DNA from: Marinicauda salina
GTDB taxonomy: Bacteria > Pseudomonadota > Alphaproteobacteria > Caulobacterales > Maricaulaceae
DNA length: 64,000 nucleotides
Direction of reading: 5' to 3'
Assembly: GCF_003122085.1 (NCBI RefSeq)
Contig: NZ_QEXV01000005.1
Location: forward strand, 62,001 to 126,000
A program made the translations under genes and the position numbers. The number at the start of each line of letters is the position of its first letter. Positions within the stretch are counted from its first letter, which is position 1. The notes beneath the pieces are model-generated. The model was not told the DNA's origin. It did not search any database and saw only the letters and a program-made list of their open reading frames with translations. Positions 1-9,553 of the stretch are shown in pieces.

Positions 1-497
1 AGCAGGAGGGCACCTATCCCCTGCCGGAAGCCCAGCTCGACCGCTTCCTGATGCAGATCGACGTGCCCTATCCCGAGCGCGACGACGAGCGCGAGATCCT
101 GCTGGCGACCACCGGCGTCGACGAGCCCGAGGCGTACGCCGTCCTGTCCGCCGACGAGCTGATCGAACTGCAGAAGCTGGTCCGCGCCATGCCGGTCGGC
201 GAGGAGACGCTCAACGCCATTCTCGACCTGCTCGCCCGCGCCCGGCCCGACCGCTCGCAGGACGCCGACGTGCGCGAGGGCGTCGCCTGGGGCCCCGGCC
301 CGCGCGCCGGCCAGGCGCTGATGCTGGCGGTCCGCGCCCGGGCGCTGATCCAGGGCCGGCTGGCGCCGTCGACGGCCGACGTCGCCGCGCTCGCCGAGCC
401 CGTGCTCAAGCACCGCATGGCGCTCACCTTCGCCGCGCGGGCCGACGGGCTGGAGATCGAGACGCTGATCGCGCGCCTGGCCGCCGAGGCGGCGTAG
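1..497 (+). CDS. MoxR-family AAA+ ATPase, C-terminal part (5' end outside window)
   Basis: The reading frame is open from base 3 and continues upstream of the window. It begins with the MoxR signature around [16 protein letters not shown], the sensor region following Walker B, and continues with the lid domain that ends at TAG 497. MoxR ATPases are chaperone-like AAA+ proteins that normally sit next to DUF58 and von Willebrand genes, as here: DUF58, DUF4159 and a VWA-like membrane protein follow on the same strand. The role of such operons is usually envelope stress or maturation of a metal-dependent complex; that part is inference. The Walker A and B motifs lie outside the window, so activity cannot be judged. 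Confidence 0.9.
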   Translation, partial: QEGTYPLPEAQLDRFLMQIDVPYPERDDEREILLATTGVDEPEAYAVLSADELIELQKLVRAMPVGEETLNAILDLLARARPDRSQDADVREGVAWGPGPRAGQALMLAVRARALIQGRLAPSTADVAALAEPVLKHRMALTFAARADGLEIETLIARLAAEAA

Positions 498-529
498 GAG
501 TGAACGCCTTGCGCCGGTCCCCCCTCCGT

Positions 530-635
530 CCGCTTCGCGGACACCTCCCCCGCGAGCGGGGGAGGAAACCAGCGCGGCGCTTTCTTTCTCCCCCCGCTTG
601 CGGGGGGAGTGGCCCGAAGGGCCGAGGGGGGCGTC
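530..635. repeat. Palindromic GC-rich intergenic repeat (REP-like)
   Basis: Between the MoxR gene and the DUF58 gene lie two hairpins, CCTCCCCC/GGGGGAGG (544-565) and CTCCCCCC/GGGGGGAG (588-609), followed by GGCCCGAAGGGCC (611-623). Similar C-rich/G-rich hairpins recur at 46.6 and 48.2-48.3 kb. They have no T-tract, so they are more like dispersed REP elements than terminators. Confidence 0.6.
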
Positions 636-661
636 GCGAAACAAGAAGTTCAGCCTAGACC

Positions 662-1552
662 ATGCCGCAGAGCTCCGCGAAACCGCCCGCCGACCGCCTC
701 CGCCACGAGGCCGAGCGCGCCGCCGCCGCGCTGCCGCCGCTCCTGGCCGAGGCCGAGCGCATCGCGGCCAGCGTCGCCCACGGCGTGCACGGCCGGCGCA
801 AGCCGGGGACCGGCGAGACGTTCTGGGAGTATCGCCGCTATTCTCACGAAGACCCCGCCAGCTCCATCGACTGGCGGCGCTCGGCCCGCGGCGATCATCT
901 CTTCGTGCGCGAGACCGAGTGGGAGGCCGCCAACGCCGTCTTCCTGTGGCGCGACGGAAGCCCCGGCATGGCGCTGGGTTCGCCGGGCCTGCCGACGAAG
1001 CGCGACCGGGCGGCGGTGTGCCTGATCGCGATCGCGGCCCTGCTCTCGCGCGGCGGCGAACGCGTCGCCGCTCTGGGCGAAACCGGCCGGGCGCGCAGCG
1101 GGCGGACCGGGCTCGAGATCGCCGCCGCCGCGCTGGCGCAGGGTCCGGGCGATCCCGTCAGCGTCGAGGCGCCCGCGCTGCCGCGCCACGCTCGCGTCGT
1201 GCTGGCGAGCGATTTCCTCGACCCGCCGGAGACCTGGGCGGCGCGACTGAAGCGGCTGAGCGAGGCCGGCGCGCAGGGCGCGCTGCTGCGCATCGTCGAC
1301 CCGGCCGAGGAGGACTTCCCGTTCGAGGGCCGCACGCGCTTCCTCTCGCCGGGCGGCGGCGGGGAATCGCTGCTGTTCGGGCGGGCGGAATCGGCCCGCG
1401 AGGCCTATCATGAGGTGTGGCGCCGCCACGGCGCGGCGCTTGAGGACGTCGCGCGAACGGCGGGCTGGACGCTGATCACCCATCGCACCGACCGGCCCGC
1501 GGCGTCGGCCGTCCTCGCCCTGCACCAGAGCCTCGCCGGAGAGCGCGCATGA
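662..1552 (+). CDS. DUF58 domain-containing protein
   Basis: A 296-residue soluble protein. The DUF58 core is visible at about residues 45-100: GRRKPGTGETFWEYRRYSHE, then the D-x-x-R-x-I-D-W-R-R-S-A-R type stretch and FVRETEWE. DUF58 proteins accompany MoxR ATPases and carry a VWA-like fold in their C-terminal part. The gene overlaps the next one by four bases (ATGA at 1549-1552), indicating translational coupling in a moxR-DUF58-DUF4159-VWA operon. The start ATG at 662 is chosen because the upstream sequence is repeat DNA rather than coding. Confidence 0.9.
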   Translation: MPQSSAKPPADRLRHEAERAAAALPPLLAEAERIAASVAHGVHGRRKPGTGETFWEYRRYSHEDPASSIDWRRSARGDHLFVRETEWEAANAVFLWRDGSPGMALGSPGLPTKRDRAAVCLIAIAALLSRGGERVAALGETGRARSGRTGLEIAAAALAQGPGDPVSVEAPALPRHARVVLASDFLDPPETWAARLKRLSEAGAQGALLRIVDPAEEDFPFEGRTRFLSPGGGGESLLFGRAESAREAYHEVWRRHGAALEDVARTAGWTLITHRTDRPAASAVLALHQSLAGERA

Positions 1553-4284
1553 TCGCTGTCGGCCCGCTCGGCTTCGCCGCCCCGCTGGCGCTGCTGGGCC
1601 TGCTGGCCCTGCCCGTCCTGTGGCTGCTGCTGCGGGCGACCCCGCCGGTCCCGCGCGAGGTGCTGTTCGCGCCGCTGGCGCTCTTGCGCCGGCTCGCCGA
1701 GACGCCGCAGACGCCCAAGAGCGCGCCGCTCTGGCTGATCCTGTTCCGGCTGTTCATCGCGTTTCTCATCGTGATCGCGCTGGCCCGCCCGGTCTGGCGG
1801 CCCGACGATTCGGCCACCGACAGCAGCCAGCCGCTGCTCGTGGTCGTCGACGACGGCTGGGCGAGCGCCGAGCTCTGGCCGCGGCTGTCCGCCGACGCGC
1901 GCTCGCGGCTGGAGGGCGCGGCGATCGACGGGCGGCGCGCCGCGCTCGTGACCACCGCGCCGAACGGGCGGTCCGAGATCGCCTTCGACGAGGCGCGCCT
2001 CGCCCTGTCGCGGCTCGAGGCGCTGGAGCCCAAGCCCTGGGGCGTCAATCGCGGCGAGGCGGCGCAGCGTCTTCAGGCCGCCATCGAGGCGGGAACGGTC
2101 CCCGCGCGCTTCGACACGATCTGGATCAGCGACGGCCAGGCGACCGGCGGCGCCGGCGATCGGCTGCTCGCCGAGACGCTCTCCGAAGCCGGTTCGCTGC
2201 GGCTCGTCGCGCCCCAGCCCGACCGCGTCGCGCTGGGGCTCGCGCCGGTGCGCGCCGCCGCTGACGGGATCGAAACCAGCGTGCTGCGCGCCCATCGCGA
2301 GGGCGCGCGGACCGTCACGCTGTCGGCGGTCGGCCGCGACGGCCGGGCGCTGGCGGTGTTCGAGGCCGAATTCGCCGACGGCGACGCGGTCGCCGCGGCC
2401 AGCGGGCGGTTGCCGCTCGATCTCAGGAACCGGGTGAGCATGGTGCGCATCGAGGGCGCGCGCTCGGCGGGCGCGCTGCAGCTGATGGACGACAGCTTCC
2501 GCCGGCCGCGCGTCGGGCTGATCGAGCCCCCCGGCGGCGAGGATCGCCAGCCGCTGCTGTCCGACCTGCACTATGTCTCCGAAGCGCTTTCGGGATCGGC
2601 CGAGACCGTGCGCGGCCCGCTCGACGAGCTCATCGAGACCGACCCGGCCGCGCTGGTCATGGTCGACGCCGCGCGCACCGAGGACGCGGCGCTGGCCGCA
2701 TTCGTCGAGGACGGCGGGCTGCTGCTGCGCTTCGCCGGACCGCGGCTGGCCGCGCGCGGCGACGATCTCCTGCCCACGCCGCTGCGCCAGGGCGGACGCC
2801 TGTTCGGCGGGGCGCTGGCCTGGGACGAGCCCCAGCGCATCGGCGCCTTCCCCGACGACAGCCCGTTCTCCGGCCTCACAGCGCCGGCCGAGGCGCGCGT
2901 CGAGCGCCAGGTTCTCGCCGAGCCCGGCCCGGCGCTCGACGCCCGCGTCTGGGCCCGCCTCGACGACGGCACGCCGCTGGTCACCGCCGACCGGCGCGGC
3001 GAGGGCTGGATCGTGCTGTTCCACGTCACCGCCGGGCCCGACTGGTCCTCGCTGCCGCTGTCGGGGCTCTATCCGTCGATGCTCCGCCGCGTGCTCGCGC
3101 TCGCCGAGGGCGGCGGTCAGGCCGCGCCGTCCGAGGGCGCCTGGACGCTGGAGCGCGCGATCGACGGTTTCGGCCGCTTCGCCGAGCCCTCCGCCGACGC
3201 CCGCCCCATCCCGGCGGGCGAATTCGCCTTCGCGACGCCGGGTCCCGACACTCCGCCCGGGCTCTACCGGCTCGGCGCGGCGAGCCAGGCGCTCAACGTC
3301 GTCGCCGCCGAGAGCATTCTCGAACCGATCGCCCGCGACCTGCCCGGCGCGGTGTACGAAACCCGCGAAGGCGGGGCGGAGCGCCGGCTCGCCGGTCCAA
3401 TCCTCGCCTTCGCTCTGCTGCTGCTGGCCGGCGATGTCGTCATCGCGCTCGGGTTCGCCGGGCGGCTGCCGCGCATTCCCGGGCTGGACCGCTTCGCCGC
3501 CGTCGGCCTCGTCGCGCTCCTCGCCGGGCTGTTCGCCGATCCGGTGCGGGCGCAATCCGAGGGCCTCACCGACGCCGAGGCGCTCGACCGCGCGCTGGCG
3601 GTGCGCTTCGCCTATATCGCCACCGGCGACGCCGAGATCGACCGGATGAGCCGCGCCGGCCTGTCGGGCCTGTCCTACGAGGCCACGCGGCGCAGCGCGG
3701 TCGAGCCCGCCGAGCCGCGCGCCGTCGACATCGAGACCGATCCGATCCTGTTCTACCCGCTGGTCTACTGGCCGGTGACCGAGGACGTCGAGGCGCTCTC
3801 GGACGCCGCCTCCGAGAAGGTCGAGGCCTATCTCCAGTCCGGCGGGCTGATCGTGTTCGACACCCGCGACGCCGGCGCCTCCATCGCCCGCGAAGGCCCG
3901 CACCCGGGCCTGGCCCGCCTGCTCGAATCCGTCGACGTGCCGCCGCTGGCGCGGCTTCCCGACGATCACGTGCTGGGCCGGACCTTCTACCTGCTCGACG
4001 AGTATCCCGGCCGCTACCAGGGCGGCGAGGTCTGGGTCGAGGCCGATCCCGACGGCTCGTCGCGCGACGGGACCTCGGGCGTCGTGATCGGCGGAGCGGA
4101 CTGGGCGTCGGCCTGGGCGATCGGTGAGGACGGCCGGCCGCTGGCGCCGGTCGAGGGCGGCCCCTTCCAGCGCGAGTTGGCGATCCGCTTCGGCGTCAAT
4201 CTCGCCATGTACGCGCTGACCGGCAACTACAAGGCCGACCAGGTCCACGTGCCGGCCATCCTCGAGCGGCTGGGACAGGACTGA
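1549..4284 (+). CDS. BatA-like N-terminal domain plus DUF4159 membrane protein
   Basis: A 911-residue protein. The N-terminus (residues 5-30 and about 60-80) has two hydrophobic segments around a P-x-x-P-R-E-V-x-F-x-P loop, typical of the aerotolerance regulator (BatA) N-terminal domain. Two more hydrophobic segments lie around residues 618-670. The C-terminal 200 residues match the DUF4159 pattern, with an FYPLVYWP stretch, a gatase-like GGLIVFDTRD strand, and an ending close to YKADQVHVPAILERLG. Coupled by overlaps to the DUF58 gene (4 bp) and to the next gene (1 bp). Probably an inner-membrane component acting with MoxR and DUF58; substrate unknown. Confidence 0.88.
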   Translation: MIAVGPLGFAAPLALLGLLALPVLWLLLRATPPVPREVLFAPLALLRRLAETPQTPKSAPLWLILFRLFIAFLIVIALARPVWRPDDSATDSSQPLLVVVDDGWASAELWPRLSADARSRLEGAAIDGRRAALVTTAPNGRSEIAFDEARLALSRLEALEPKPWGVNRGEAAQRLQAAIEAGTVPARFDTIWISDGQATGGAGDRLLAETLSEAGSLRLVAPQPDRVALGLAPVRAAADGIETSVLRAHREGARTVTLSAVGRDGRALAVFEAEFADGDAVAAASGRLPLDLRNRVSMVRIEGARSAGALQLMDDSFRRPRVGLIEPPGGEDRQPLLSDLHYVSEALSGSAETVRGPLDELIETDPAALVMVDAARTEDAALAAFVEDGGLLLRFAGPRLAARGDDLLPTPLRQGGRLFGGALAWDEPQRIGAFPDDSPFSGLTAPAEARVERQVLAEPGPALDARVWARLDDGTPLVTADRRGEGWIVLFHVTAGPDWSSLPLSGLYPSMLRRVLALAEGGGQAAPSEGAWTLERAIDGFGRFAEPSADARPIPAGEFAFATPGPDTPPGLYRLGAASQALNVVAAESILEPIARDLPGAVYETREGGAERRLAGPILAFALLLLAGDVVIALGFAGRLPRIPGLDRFAAVGLVALLAGLFADPVRAQSEGLTDAEALDRALAVRFAYIATGDAEIDRMSRAGLSGLSYEATRRSAVEPAEPRAVDIETDPILFYPLVYWPVTEDVEALSDAASEKVEAYLQSGGLIVFDTRDAGASIAREGPHPGLARLLESVDVPPLARLPDDHVLGRTFYLLDEYPGRYQGGEVWVEADPDGSSRDGTSGVVIGGADWASAWAIGEDGRPLAPVEGGPFQRELAIRFGVNLAMYALTGNYKADQVHVPAILERLGQD

Positions 4285-6335
4285 TGCGCGCGACCGAGCT
4301 CGCCTTCTCCCCGCTGGTCGCCGACTGGCTGATCTGGACGCTCATCGCGATCCATGTCGCCGCGCTGGCCTTCGCCGCGGCGCGGGGGCTGCGCGGCTGG
4401 ATCTGGCGCGGCCTGGCCGCCGGCGTGCTCCTGATCGCGCTCGCCAACCCGGCGCTGGTGCGCGAGGAGCGCGATCCGCTCGCCGACATCGCGCTGATGG
4501 TCGTCGACGACAGCGCCTCGATGGCGGTCGGCGGGCGCGCCGCCGCGGCCGAGGCCGCCGCGGAACGCGTGCGCGCCTTCGCCGGCCGCGAACCGGGCCT
4601 CGAACTTGTCGAGCTCGCCGGCGGCCGGGCGCCCGACGGCACGCGCCTGGTCGAGACGATCCGGACCGGGCTCGCCGAAATCCCGCGCGACCGGCTGGCC
4701 GGCGTCATCGCCATCTCCGACGGCGTCGTCCACGACCTGCCCGACGCCGTCGACGCGCTCGGCCTCGACGCGCCGCTGCACCATTTCGTCGCCGGCGACG
4801 CCGACGCCGGCGATCGCCGCCTCGTCGTCGAGCAGGCGCCGCGCTACGGCCTGGTCGGCGATCCGGTCAATTTCACCCTGCGCGTGGAGGACGAAAGCGT
4901 GCCGGCGGGCTCGGCGACGGTCTATCTCTCCGTCGACGGCGGCGAACCGGTGACCGCGCGCGTGGCCATCGGCCGCGACGTCAATGTCGAGGCGCTGGTT
5001 CAGAACCGCGGCGCCAACGTCGTCGAGATCGAGGTCGAGGCCGGGCCGAACGAGCTGTCGCTGATCAACAACCGCGCCGCGGTCAACGTCACCGGCGTGC
5101 GCGACCGGCTACGCGTGCTGCTGGTCACCGGCGAGCCGCACAACGGCGCGCGGGCCTGGCGGGACCTCCTGAAGTCGGACCCCTCGGTCGACCTCGTCCA
5201 CTTCACGATCCTGCGCCCGCTCGACAAGGACAACTCGGTGCCCGCCGACGAGCTGTCGCTCATCGCGTTTCCGACCTTCGAGCTGTTCCAGCAGCGGCTG
5301 AACGAGTTCGACCTGGTCATCTTCGACCGTTATCGCCGGCGCGGCATCCTGCCCCCGCTCTACATCAACAATATCGCCCAGTACGTCGAAGGCGGCGGGG
5401 CGCTGCTGGTGACTACCGGCCCGCCCTTCGCCGGCGCCGAGAGCATCGCGCGCTCGCCGCTCGCCGCGGTGCTGCCGACCCGCCCCACGGGGACCATCAT
5501 CGAGCAGCCCTTCTCGCCGGCGATCAGCGAGGCCGGCGCGCGCCATCCCGTCACCGCCCCGCTCGCCGACGACCAGGCCGACTGGGGCCCCTGGTTCCGC
5601 CAGATCGGCGGCACGGCGATCGCCGGCGAAACGCTGCTCGAAGGCCCGGACGGCGCGCCGCTGCTGGTGCTGTCGCGCGAGAACGAGGGCCGCGCGGCGA
5701 TCCTGATGTCCGACCAGTCCTGGCTGTGGGCGCGCGGCTACGAGGGCGGCGGGCCGCATGACGAGCTGTTCCGCCGGGTCGCCCACTGGCTGATGGGCGA
5801 ACCCGAACTCGACGAGGAGCGCCTCGCCGCGACCGTCTCCGACGGCGTGCTGGAGGCCACGCGCACCACCCTCGCCGAGGACGCCCCGCCGCTCGAGATC
5901 ACCCCGCCCGGCGGCGAGACGGAGACGCTGGAGATGACCGAGGCCGCGCCGGGGCGCTTCACCGCGTCGACCGGGATCGACGCCATCGGGCTGGTGCGCC
6001 TGCGCTCGGGCGATCTCACGACGGTCGTCTCGTCGGGCCCGCTCAATCCGCGCGAATACGCCGAGCTCGTCCCCGACCCGGAGGGCCTCGCCCCGCTGGT
6101 CGAGGCCTCCGGGGGCGGCGTGTTCGAGATCGGCGCGGGCGCCGACCCCGTGACGCCCAATCTCCGGCGCACCCGGGCGGGCAATGTCCAGCGCGGCTTC
6201 GACTGGGCCGGCCTGCAGCGCAACGAAGCCTATGTCGTCGCCGACGCCGAGCGCACGCCGCTGGCGCCGGGGCTGCTGATGGTGATCCTGGCGCTCGGGC
6301 TTCTGGGCTGGGCGTGGCGGCGGGAGGGGGAGTAG
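4284..6335 (+). CDS. Membrane protein with von Willebrand/glutamine amidotransferase-like domains
   Basis: A 683-residue protein with transmembrane segments near residues 14-32 and 39-57 and one at the extreme C-terminus (about 660-678). The segment after the second helix reads IALMVVDDSASM, the DxSxS metal-site motif of a VWA domain. Later parts (RLRVLLVTGEPHNGARAWRD; YVEGGGALLVTTGPPF) look like a class I glutamine amidotransferase-like fold without an obvious catalytic Cys. It is the last gene of the moxR operon, starting in the TGATG overlap with the preceding gene. The exact cellular role is not known. Confidence 0.85.
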   Translation: MRATELAFSPLVADWLIWTLIAIHVAALAFAAARGLRGWIWRGLAAGVLLIALANPALVREERDPLADIALMVVDDSASMAVGGRAAAAEAAAERVRAFAGREPGLELVELAGGRAPDGTRLVETIRTGLAEIPRDRLAGVIAISDGVVHDLPDAVDALGLDAPLHHFVAGDADAGDRRLVVEQAPRYGLVGDPVNFTLRVEDESVPAGSATVYLSVDGGEPVTARVAIGRDVNVEALVQNRGANVVEIEVEAGPNELSLINNRAAVNVTGVRDRLRVLLVTGEPHNGARAWRDLLKSDPSVDLVHFTILRPLDKDNSVPADELSLIAFPTFELFQQRLNEFDLVIFDRYRRRGILPPLYINNIAQYVEGGGALLVTTGPPFAGAESIARSPLAAVLPTRPTGTIIEQPFSPAISEAGARHPVTAPLADDQADWGPWFRQIGGTAIAGETLLEGPDGAPLLVLSRENEGRAAILMSDQSWLWARGYEGGGPHDELFRRVAHWLMGEPELDEERLAATVSDGVLEATRTTLAEDAPPLEITPPGGETETLEMTEAAPGRFTASTGIDAIGLVRLRSGDLTTVVSSGPLNPREYAELVPDPEGLAPLVEASGGGVFEIGAGADPVTPNLRRTRAGNVQRGFDWAGLQRNEAYVVADAERTPLAPGLLMVILALGLLGWAWRREGE

Positions 6336-6439
6336 GGACTCCCGATTCTCATCCACCCACTCAACTTCGAATTACCACTAAACATTGACTTGCGTACTCA
6401 GTTGGTGACGCTTCCCCCTCTAGTTGAAGGCAGGAGCCA

Positions 6440-7312
6440 ATGGCCGAACGCAAGTTCACCCTTTTTCATCTCAATCTCGTGCCGATCCGGCAGAGAGATA
6501 TCGAGACGTGGGAAGGCACACGGGAGGAATGGTTGCGCCACGCGCTAGCCCAACCATTCAATTTCGAACACAGAGCCGGCCGACGGCTATATTGGGTACC
6601 AAAAGAACCGGCCGATAGCTCTATCGTTGGTATTTTGGAAATTGAACGCGACCATGAACATCATGAACCACCCGAACGAGGGGGTGCTGAAGTCGTATCT
6701 ACCGAATGGCAGGGGGCATATATTTTATTAGACCCAACCACGCACGATGAAGGGCAACGCGCTGCAGTTGAAAATGACATCGCCGGAACACCGAATGCAA
6801 TATTGAAATCTCTTGTCAACTCTATTAACGCACGACACGATAAGCCATTCGAAATAGAAGTTGAACCTATTTTTGATAGCGCTAATTTTTGGGAATTTTC
6901 GAAAAAGCACAACAATATCTTAAGGCAAATTATCTTTGACTTTATTGTCCCCAATATGTGGGGAGCCGAAAGCGATTTAGAAAAAGATCTTGAAGATACA
7001 GGAAAGGAAACTGGCGCCCAGCGAGTAACAGTCGAATTTCAAAGCAAAGAGGGTGTATCGACACAGAATCAAAAGGTTCGTGATGGCGTCGAGTACGCGG
7101 AAAAAGGCGCTGGTAATTTGAAAGCTAAATCGTTAGATAATAAACCTTTCTCATCGACAGAGAAACCCAAAACGACTAAAATCCCAATGCCAGAACGCGG
7201 CGCTGATCTTGCTGAAGGAATTCGGCAGCAGAGATCTCAGGTGCTGGGACATGAAAAAACTACTTCCCTGGATAATCCTACTGATTCTGGCAGCGACACT
7301 GCTGGCGATTAG
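6440..7312 (+). CDS. Unrecognised soluble protein of an AT-rich two-gene island
   Basis: A 290-residue protein with no signal peptide or membrane segment. Its base composition and codon use (many AAA, AAT, ATT, TTT codons) differ sharply from the GC-rich neighbours, which points to horizontal acquisition. The N-terminal half alternates predicted strands (KFTLFHLNLVPI; SIVGILEIERD; AYILLDPT). A central block, FWEFSKKHNNILRQIIFDFI followed by VPN, looks like a conserved core. The last 90 residues are charged and low in hydrophobics. The next gene starts inside its 3' end (62-bp overlap) and encodes a four-helix membrane protein. I do not recognise the family. The soluble-plus-membrane pairing recalls abortive-infection pairs such as RexA/RexB, but only by architecture. 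Confidence 0.75.
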   Translation: MAERKFTLFHLNLVPIRQRDIETWEGTREEWLRHALAQPFNFEHRAGRRLYWVPKEPADSSIVGILEIERDHEHHEPPERGGAEVVSTEWQGAYILLDPTTHDEGQRAAVENDIAGTPNAILKSLVNSINARHDKPFEIEVEPIFDSANFWEFSKKHNNILRQIIFDFIVPNMWGAESDLEKDLEDTGKETGAQRVTVEFQSKEGVSTQNQKVRDGVEYAEKGAGNLKAKSLDNKPFSSTEKPKTTKIPMPERGADLAEGIRQQRSQVLGHEKTTSLDNPTDSGSDTAGD

Positions 7313-7715
7313 CTTTTGCGACCCATATATTTTAAGTGATGAAAATGATTTTCTTCATAATTTTGTAGGGCATCAACTTCTTTCTACATTGGGATTTATA
7401 TTAGCAATAACGCTGGCGTCTGCTGCGAATATACATCTTGAGCTTAACAGATTAGAGAGCGAAGCGACTATTAAATTCGAAAGAACAAGGAAGTCTATTT
7501 CATATTCAGCGTACTCATTGATTGCAATATTCCTTATTTCTTTTGGATTAGTAATTATAAAGCCTGTAGTAGCAGATTCGCATTTTGATGAATCTATTGC
7601 AAATTTAATAGCTATATTGCTAGTTTACTTTAATTTGTCAGTACTGTATGATCTTACCCGAACAGTTCATAAGATACCGCCCGTATCAAAATTATCTGCT
7701 GATACCAGCGGATGA
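7251..7715 (+). CDS. Small four-helix membrane protein, partner of the preceding gene
   Basis: A 154-residue protein, very AT-rich. The start at ATG 7251 gives a typical membrane N-terminus (MKKLLPWIILLILAATLLAI); an alternative upstream start at 7209 would add 14 charged residues. Hydrophobic segments lie near residues 4-23, 41-58, 84-106 and 117-137, with a charged loop between helices 2 and 3. It overlaps the preceding gene by 62 bp in another frame, so the two are probably co-expressed. No family recognised. Length and topology are close to those of lambda RexB (144 residues, four helices), but I see no sequence similarity I can vouch for. Confidence 0.7.
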   Translation: MKKLLPWIILLILAATLLAISFCDPYILSDENDFLHNFVGHQLLSTLGFILAITLASAANIHLELNRLESEATIKFERTRKSISYSAYSLIAIFLISFGLVIIKPVVADSHFDESIANLIAILLVYFNLSVLYDLTRTVHKIPPVSKLSADTSG

Positions 7716-7822
7716 ATTGGAGTACTGAATCAAACCGCCTACTTGGCGTTCTGGCTAGATAGGCAGACCGCCCTAATCACTATCTGCTTACACGCCGCCG
7801 CCTGCACGTCTAAGCTCGCCCC

Positions 7823-9169
7823 ATGGCGAATCCGTCTCCGGACTTTCTCTCCGCCGAATGGGTGAGCGCGCTGCGCGAAACCGCGCTCGGCTGGATGGAG
7901 AGCGCCCGGGCGGAGGTCTTCACGCTCGAAGTGCTCCTGCAGCTCGGCGCGGCGGGGATTTGCCTCGCCGTCGGCCTGGCGCTGGGCAAGCCCGCGCGCA
8001 AGCTCGTCGACCGCATCTTCACCGCGCCGGGACTGCGCGCGGTGCGCTTCTCCGCGGCGCGGCTGGGCAAGTCGCTGACCGGCGCGGCGATCGCCTTCAT
8101 CCTGCTCGCGCTCGCCCGCATCGGCTTCGAGCAGGCCGGGCTGACGAGCTTCCTCCTCGAGCTTGTCATGACGCTCGTCGGCGCCTGGGTGGTGATCCGG
8201 CTGGCCACGGCCTTCATCGCCGAGCCGTTCTGGGCGCGGCTGGCGGCCAACCTGATCTGGGCGGTCGCCGCGCTGAGCATACTGGGCCTGCTGGAGCCCT
8301 TCTCCCAGTTCCTGTCCGGGGTCGGCATGGATGTCGGCGAGGGCGGGCGCATTTCGCTTCTGACCGTGCTGCGCGCGGCCTTCATCCTGGCGGTGCTCTA
8401 CTGGGTGGCGAGCCAGGTCTCGAGCGTGCTGGCCAAGCGCGTCCAGACCGCGCCCAGCCTGACGCCGTCGGCGCGCATCCTGATCACCAAGACCGTCCAG
8501 GTCGGGCTTTTCACGGTCGCCGTGCTCGCCGCGCTGTCGATCGCCGGGGTCGATCTCGCCGCGCTGGCGATCTTCTCCGGCGCGGTGGGCCTGGGCATCG
8601 GATTCGGCCTGCAGAAGATCTTCTCGAACCTGATCTCGGGCGTGATCCTGCTGCTTGACCGCTCGATCAAGCCCGGCGACGTGATCACGCTGGAGGACAC
8701 GTACGGCCACGTGAACGCGCTCTCGATGCGCTTCACCTCGGTGATCACCCGCGACGGGATGGAGCATCTCATCCCGAACGAGGAGTTCATCACCACCAAG
8801 GTGATCAACTGGTCGTATTCCGACCAGGCCGTCCGCATAAAACGGCCGATCGGCGTCGCCTACGGCGCCGACGTGGAGAAGGCGATCGAGCTGGTGGTGG
8901 AGGCGGCGAACTCGGTGCCGCGCGTGCTCAGGGAGCCGGCGACGAAATGCCTGCTCCGCGGCTTCGGGGACAGTTCCGTCGATCTCGAGGTGCGCTTCTG
9001 GATCGCCGATCCCTCGAAGGGCGTGAACAACGTCTCCTCGGAGGTGCTGCTCGCGGTCTGGAAGAGCTTCCACGAGAACGGGATCGAGTTCCCCTTCCCG
9101 CAGCGCGACGTGCATCTGAAGACGGACGCTCCGGTGAACGTGCGGCTGGAGACCGGCGAAGGCGGCTGA
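7823..9169 (+). CDS. MscS-family mechanosensitive ion channel
   Basis: A 448-residue inner-membrane protein with about six predicted helices in the first 270 residues. The pore-lining helix and beta domain are clear: VDLAALAIFSGAVGLGIGFG, then LQKIFSNLISGVILLLDRSI, then KPGDVITL, the canonical MscS TM3 and entry to the beta domain. MscS channels open under membrane tension to release solutes during hypo-osmotic shock. The protein is longer than E. coli MscS (286 residues), having extra N-terminal helices like many alphaproteobacterial homologues. It lies just after the AT-rich island and is GC-rich, so it marks the return to the native chromosome. Confidence 0.93.
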   Translation: MANPSPDFLSAEWVSALRETALGWMESARAEVFTLEVLLQLGAAGICLAVGLALGKPARKLVDRIFTAPGLRAVRFSAARLGKSLTGAAIAFILLALARIGFEQAGLTSFLLELVMTLVGAWVVIRLATAFIAEPFWARLAANLIWAVAALSILGLLEPFSQFLSGVGMDVGEGGRISLLTVLRAAFILAVLYWVASQVSSVLAKRVQTAPSLTPSARILITKTVQVGLFTVAVLAALSIAGVDLAALAIFSGAVGLGIGFGLQKIFSNLISGVILLLDRSIKPGDVITLEDTYGHVNALSMRFTSVITRDGMEHLIPNEEFITTKVINWSYSDQAVRIKRPIGVAYGADVEKAIELVVEAANSVPRVLREPATKCLLRGFGDSSVDLEVRFWIADPSKGVNNVSSEVLLAVWKSFHENGIEFPFPQRDVHLKTDAPVNVRLETGEGG

Positions 9170-9172
9170 GGC

Positions 9173-9331
9173 TCAGCGCCCCCCCGTTTCGATCTCCATC
9201 TCTTGACCGCCGAAGCGGAACTCGATCGTCTCGGTGCGGGTCTCGCGCCAGACGAAGAAGGCGAGCACGAGGATCACCACGACGCCGCCGGCGATCAGAA
9301 GGGTTTTCGTATCAGGTCGTCCCGAGGGCAC
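9173..9331 (-). CDS. Small single-pass membrane protein, function unknown
   Basis: A short frame of 52 residues read from a GTG at 9331, with a GGAG ribosome binding site eight bases upstream. It consists of a short basic N-terminus, a strong hydrophobic helix (TLLIAGGVVVILVLAFFVW, residues 10-28) and a polar tail rich in Glu and Thr. Longer in-frame starts up to 9538 exist, but their residues look like non-coding translation. It converges on the MscS gene with three bases between the stop codons. No function can be assigned. Confidence 0.5.
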   Translation of the reverse strand: MPSGRPDTKTLLIAGGVVVILVLAFFVWRETRTETIEFRFGGQEMEIETGGR

Positions 9332-9553
9332 AGGGAATCTCCGGCGCAAGCGTCCATCCGCGGACCAACGGGCGCCGGCCGATATGGTTCCCCTCAGAGC
9401 GGAAAGAACGGGCCGAAAAGCGCGGCGAGGCCCGCCTCGACCAGCCCTTTTCATCACCTCGTTTCGAGAACGCGAGACTGTGCAGGGGGCCTCGGCCGCT
9501 TGAGATTCATACTGCCATAAGCGGCCCCGCCGGTCCACGGAATCCGGACCGGT

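Noticed and set aside
1408-4248. Very long open frame antisense to the DUF4159 gene (and similar ones at 18232-20451, 52160-55564 and 54649-56865)
   Set aside because: They are Arg/Ala/Gly/Pro-rich with no domain, arise from the GC-rich third-codon pattern, and oppose genes with clear motifs.
9332-9553. Upstream extension of the small membrane protein gene
   Set aside because: The extra residues are Arg/Gly-rich and lack a plausible start; a GTG with good ribosome site lies at 9331.
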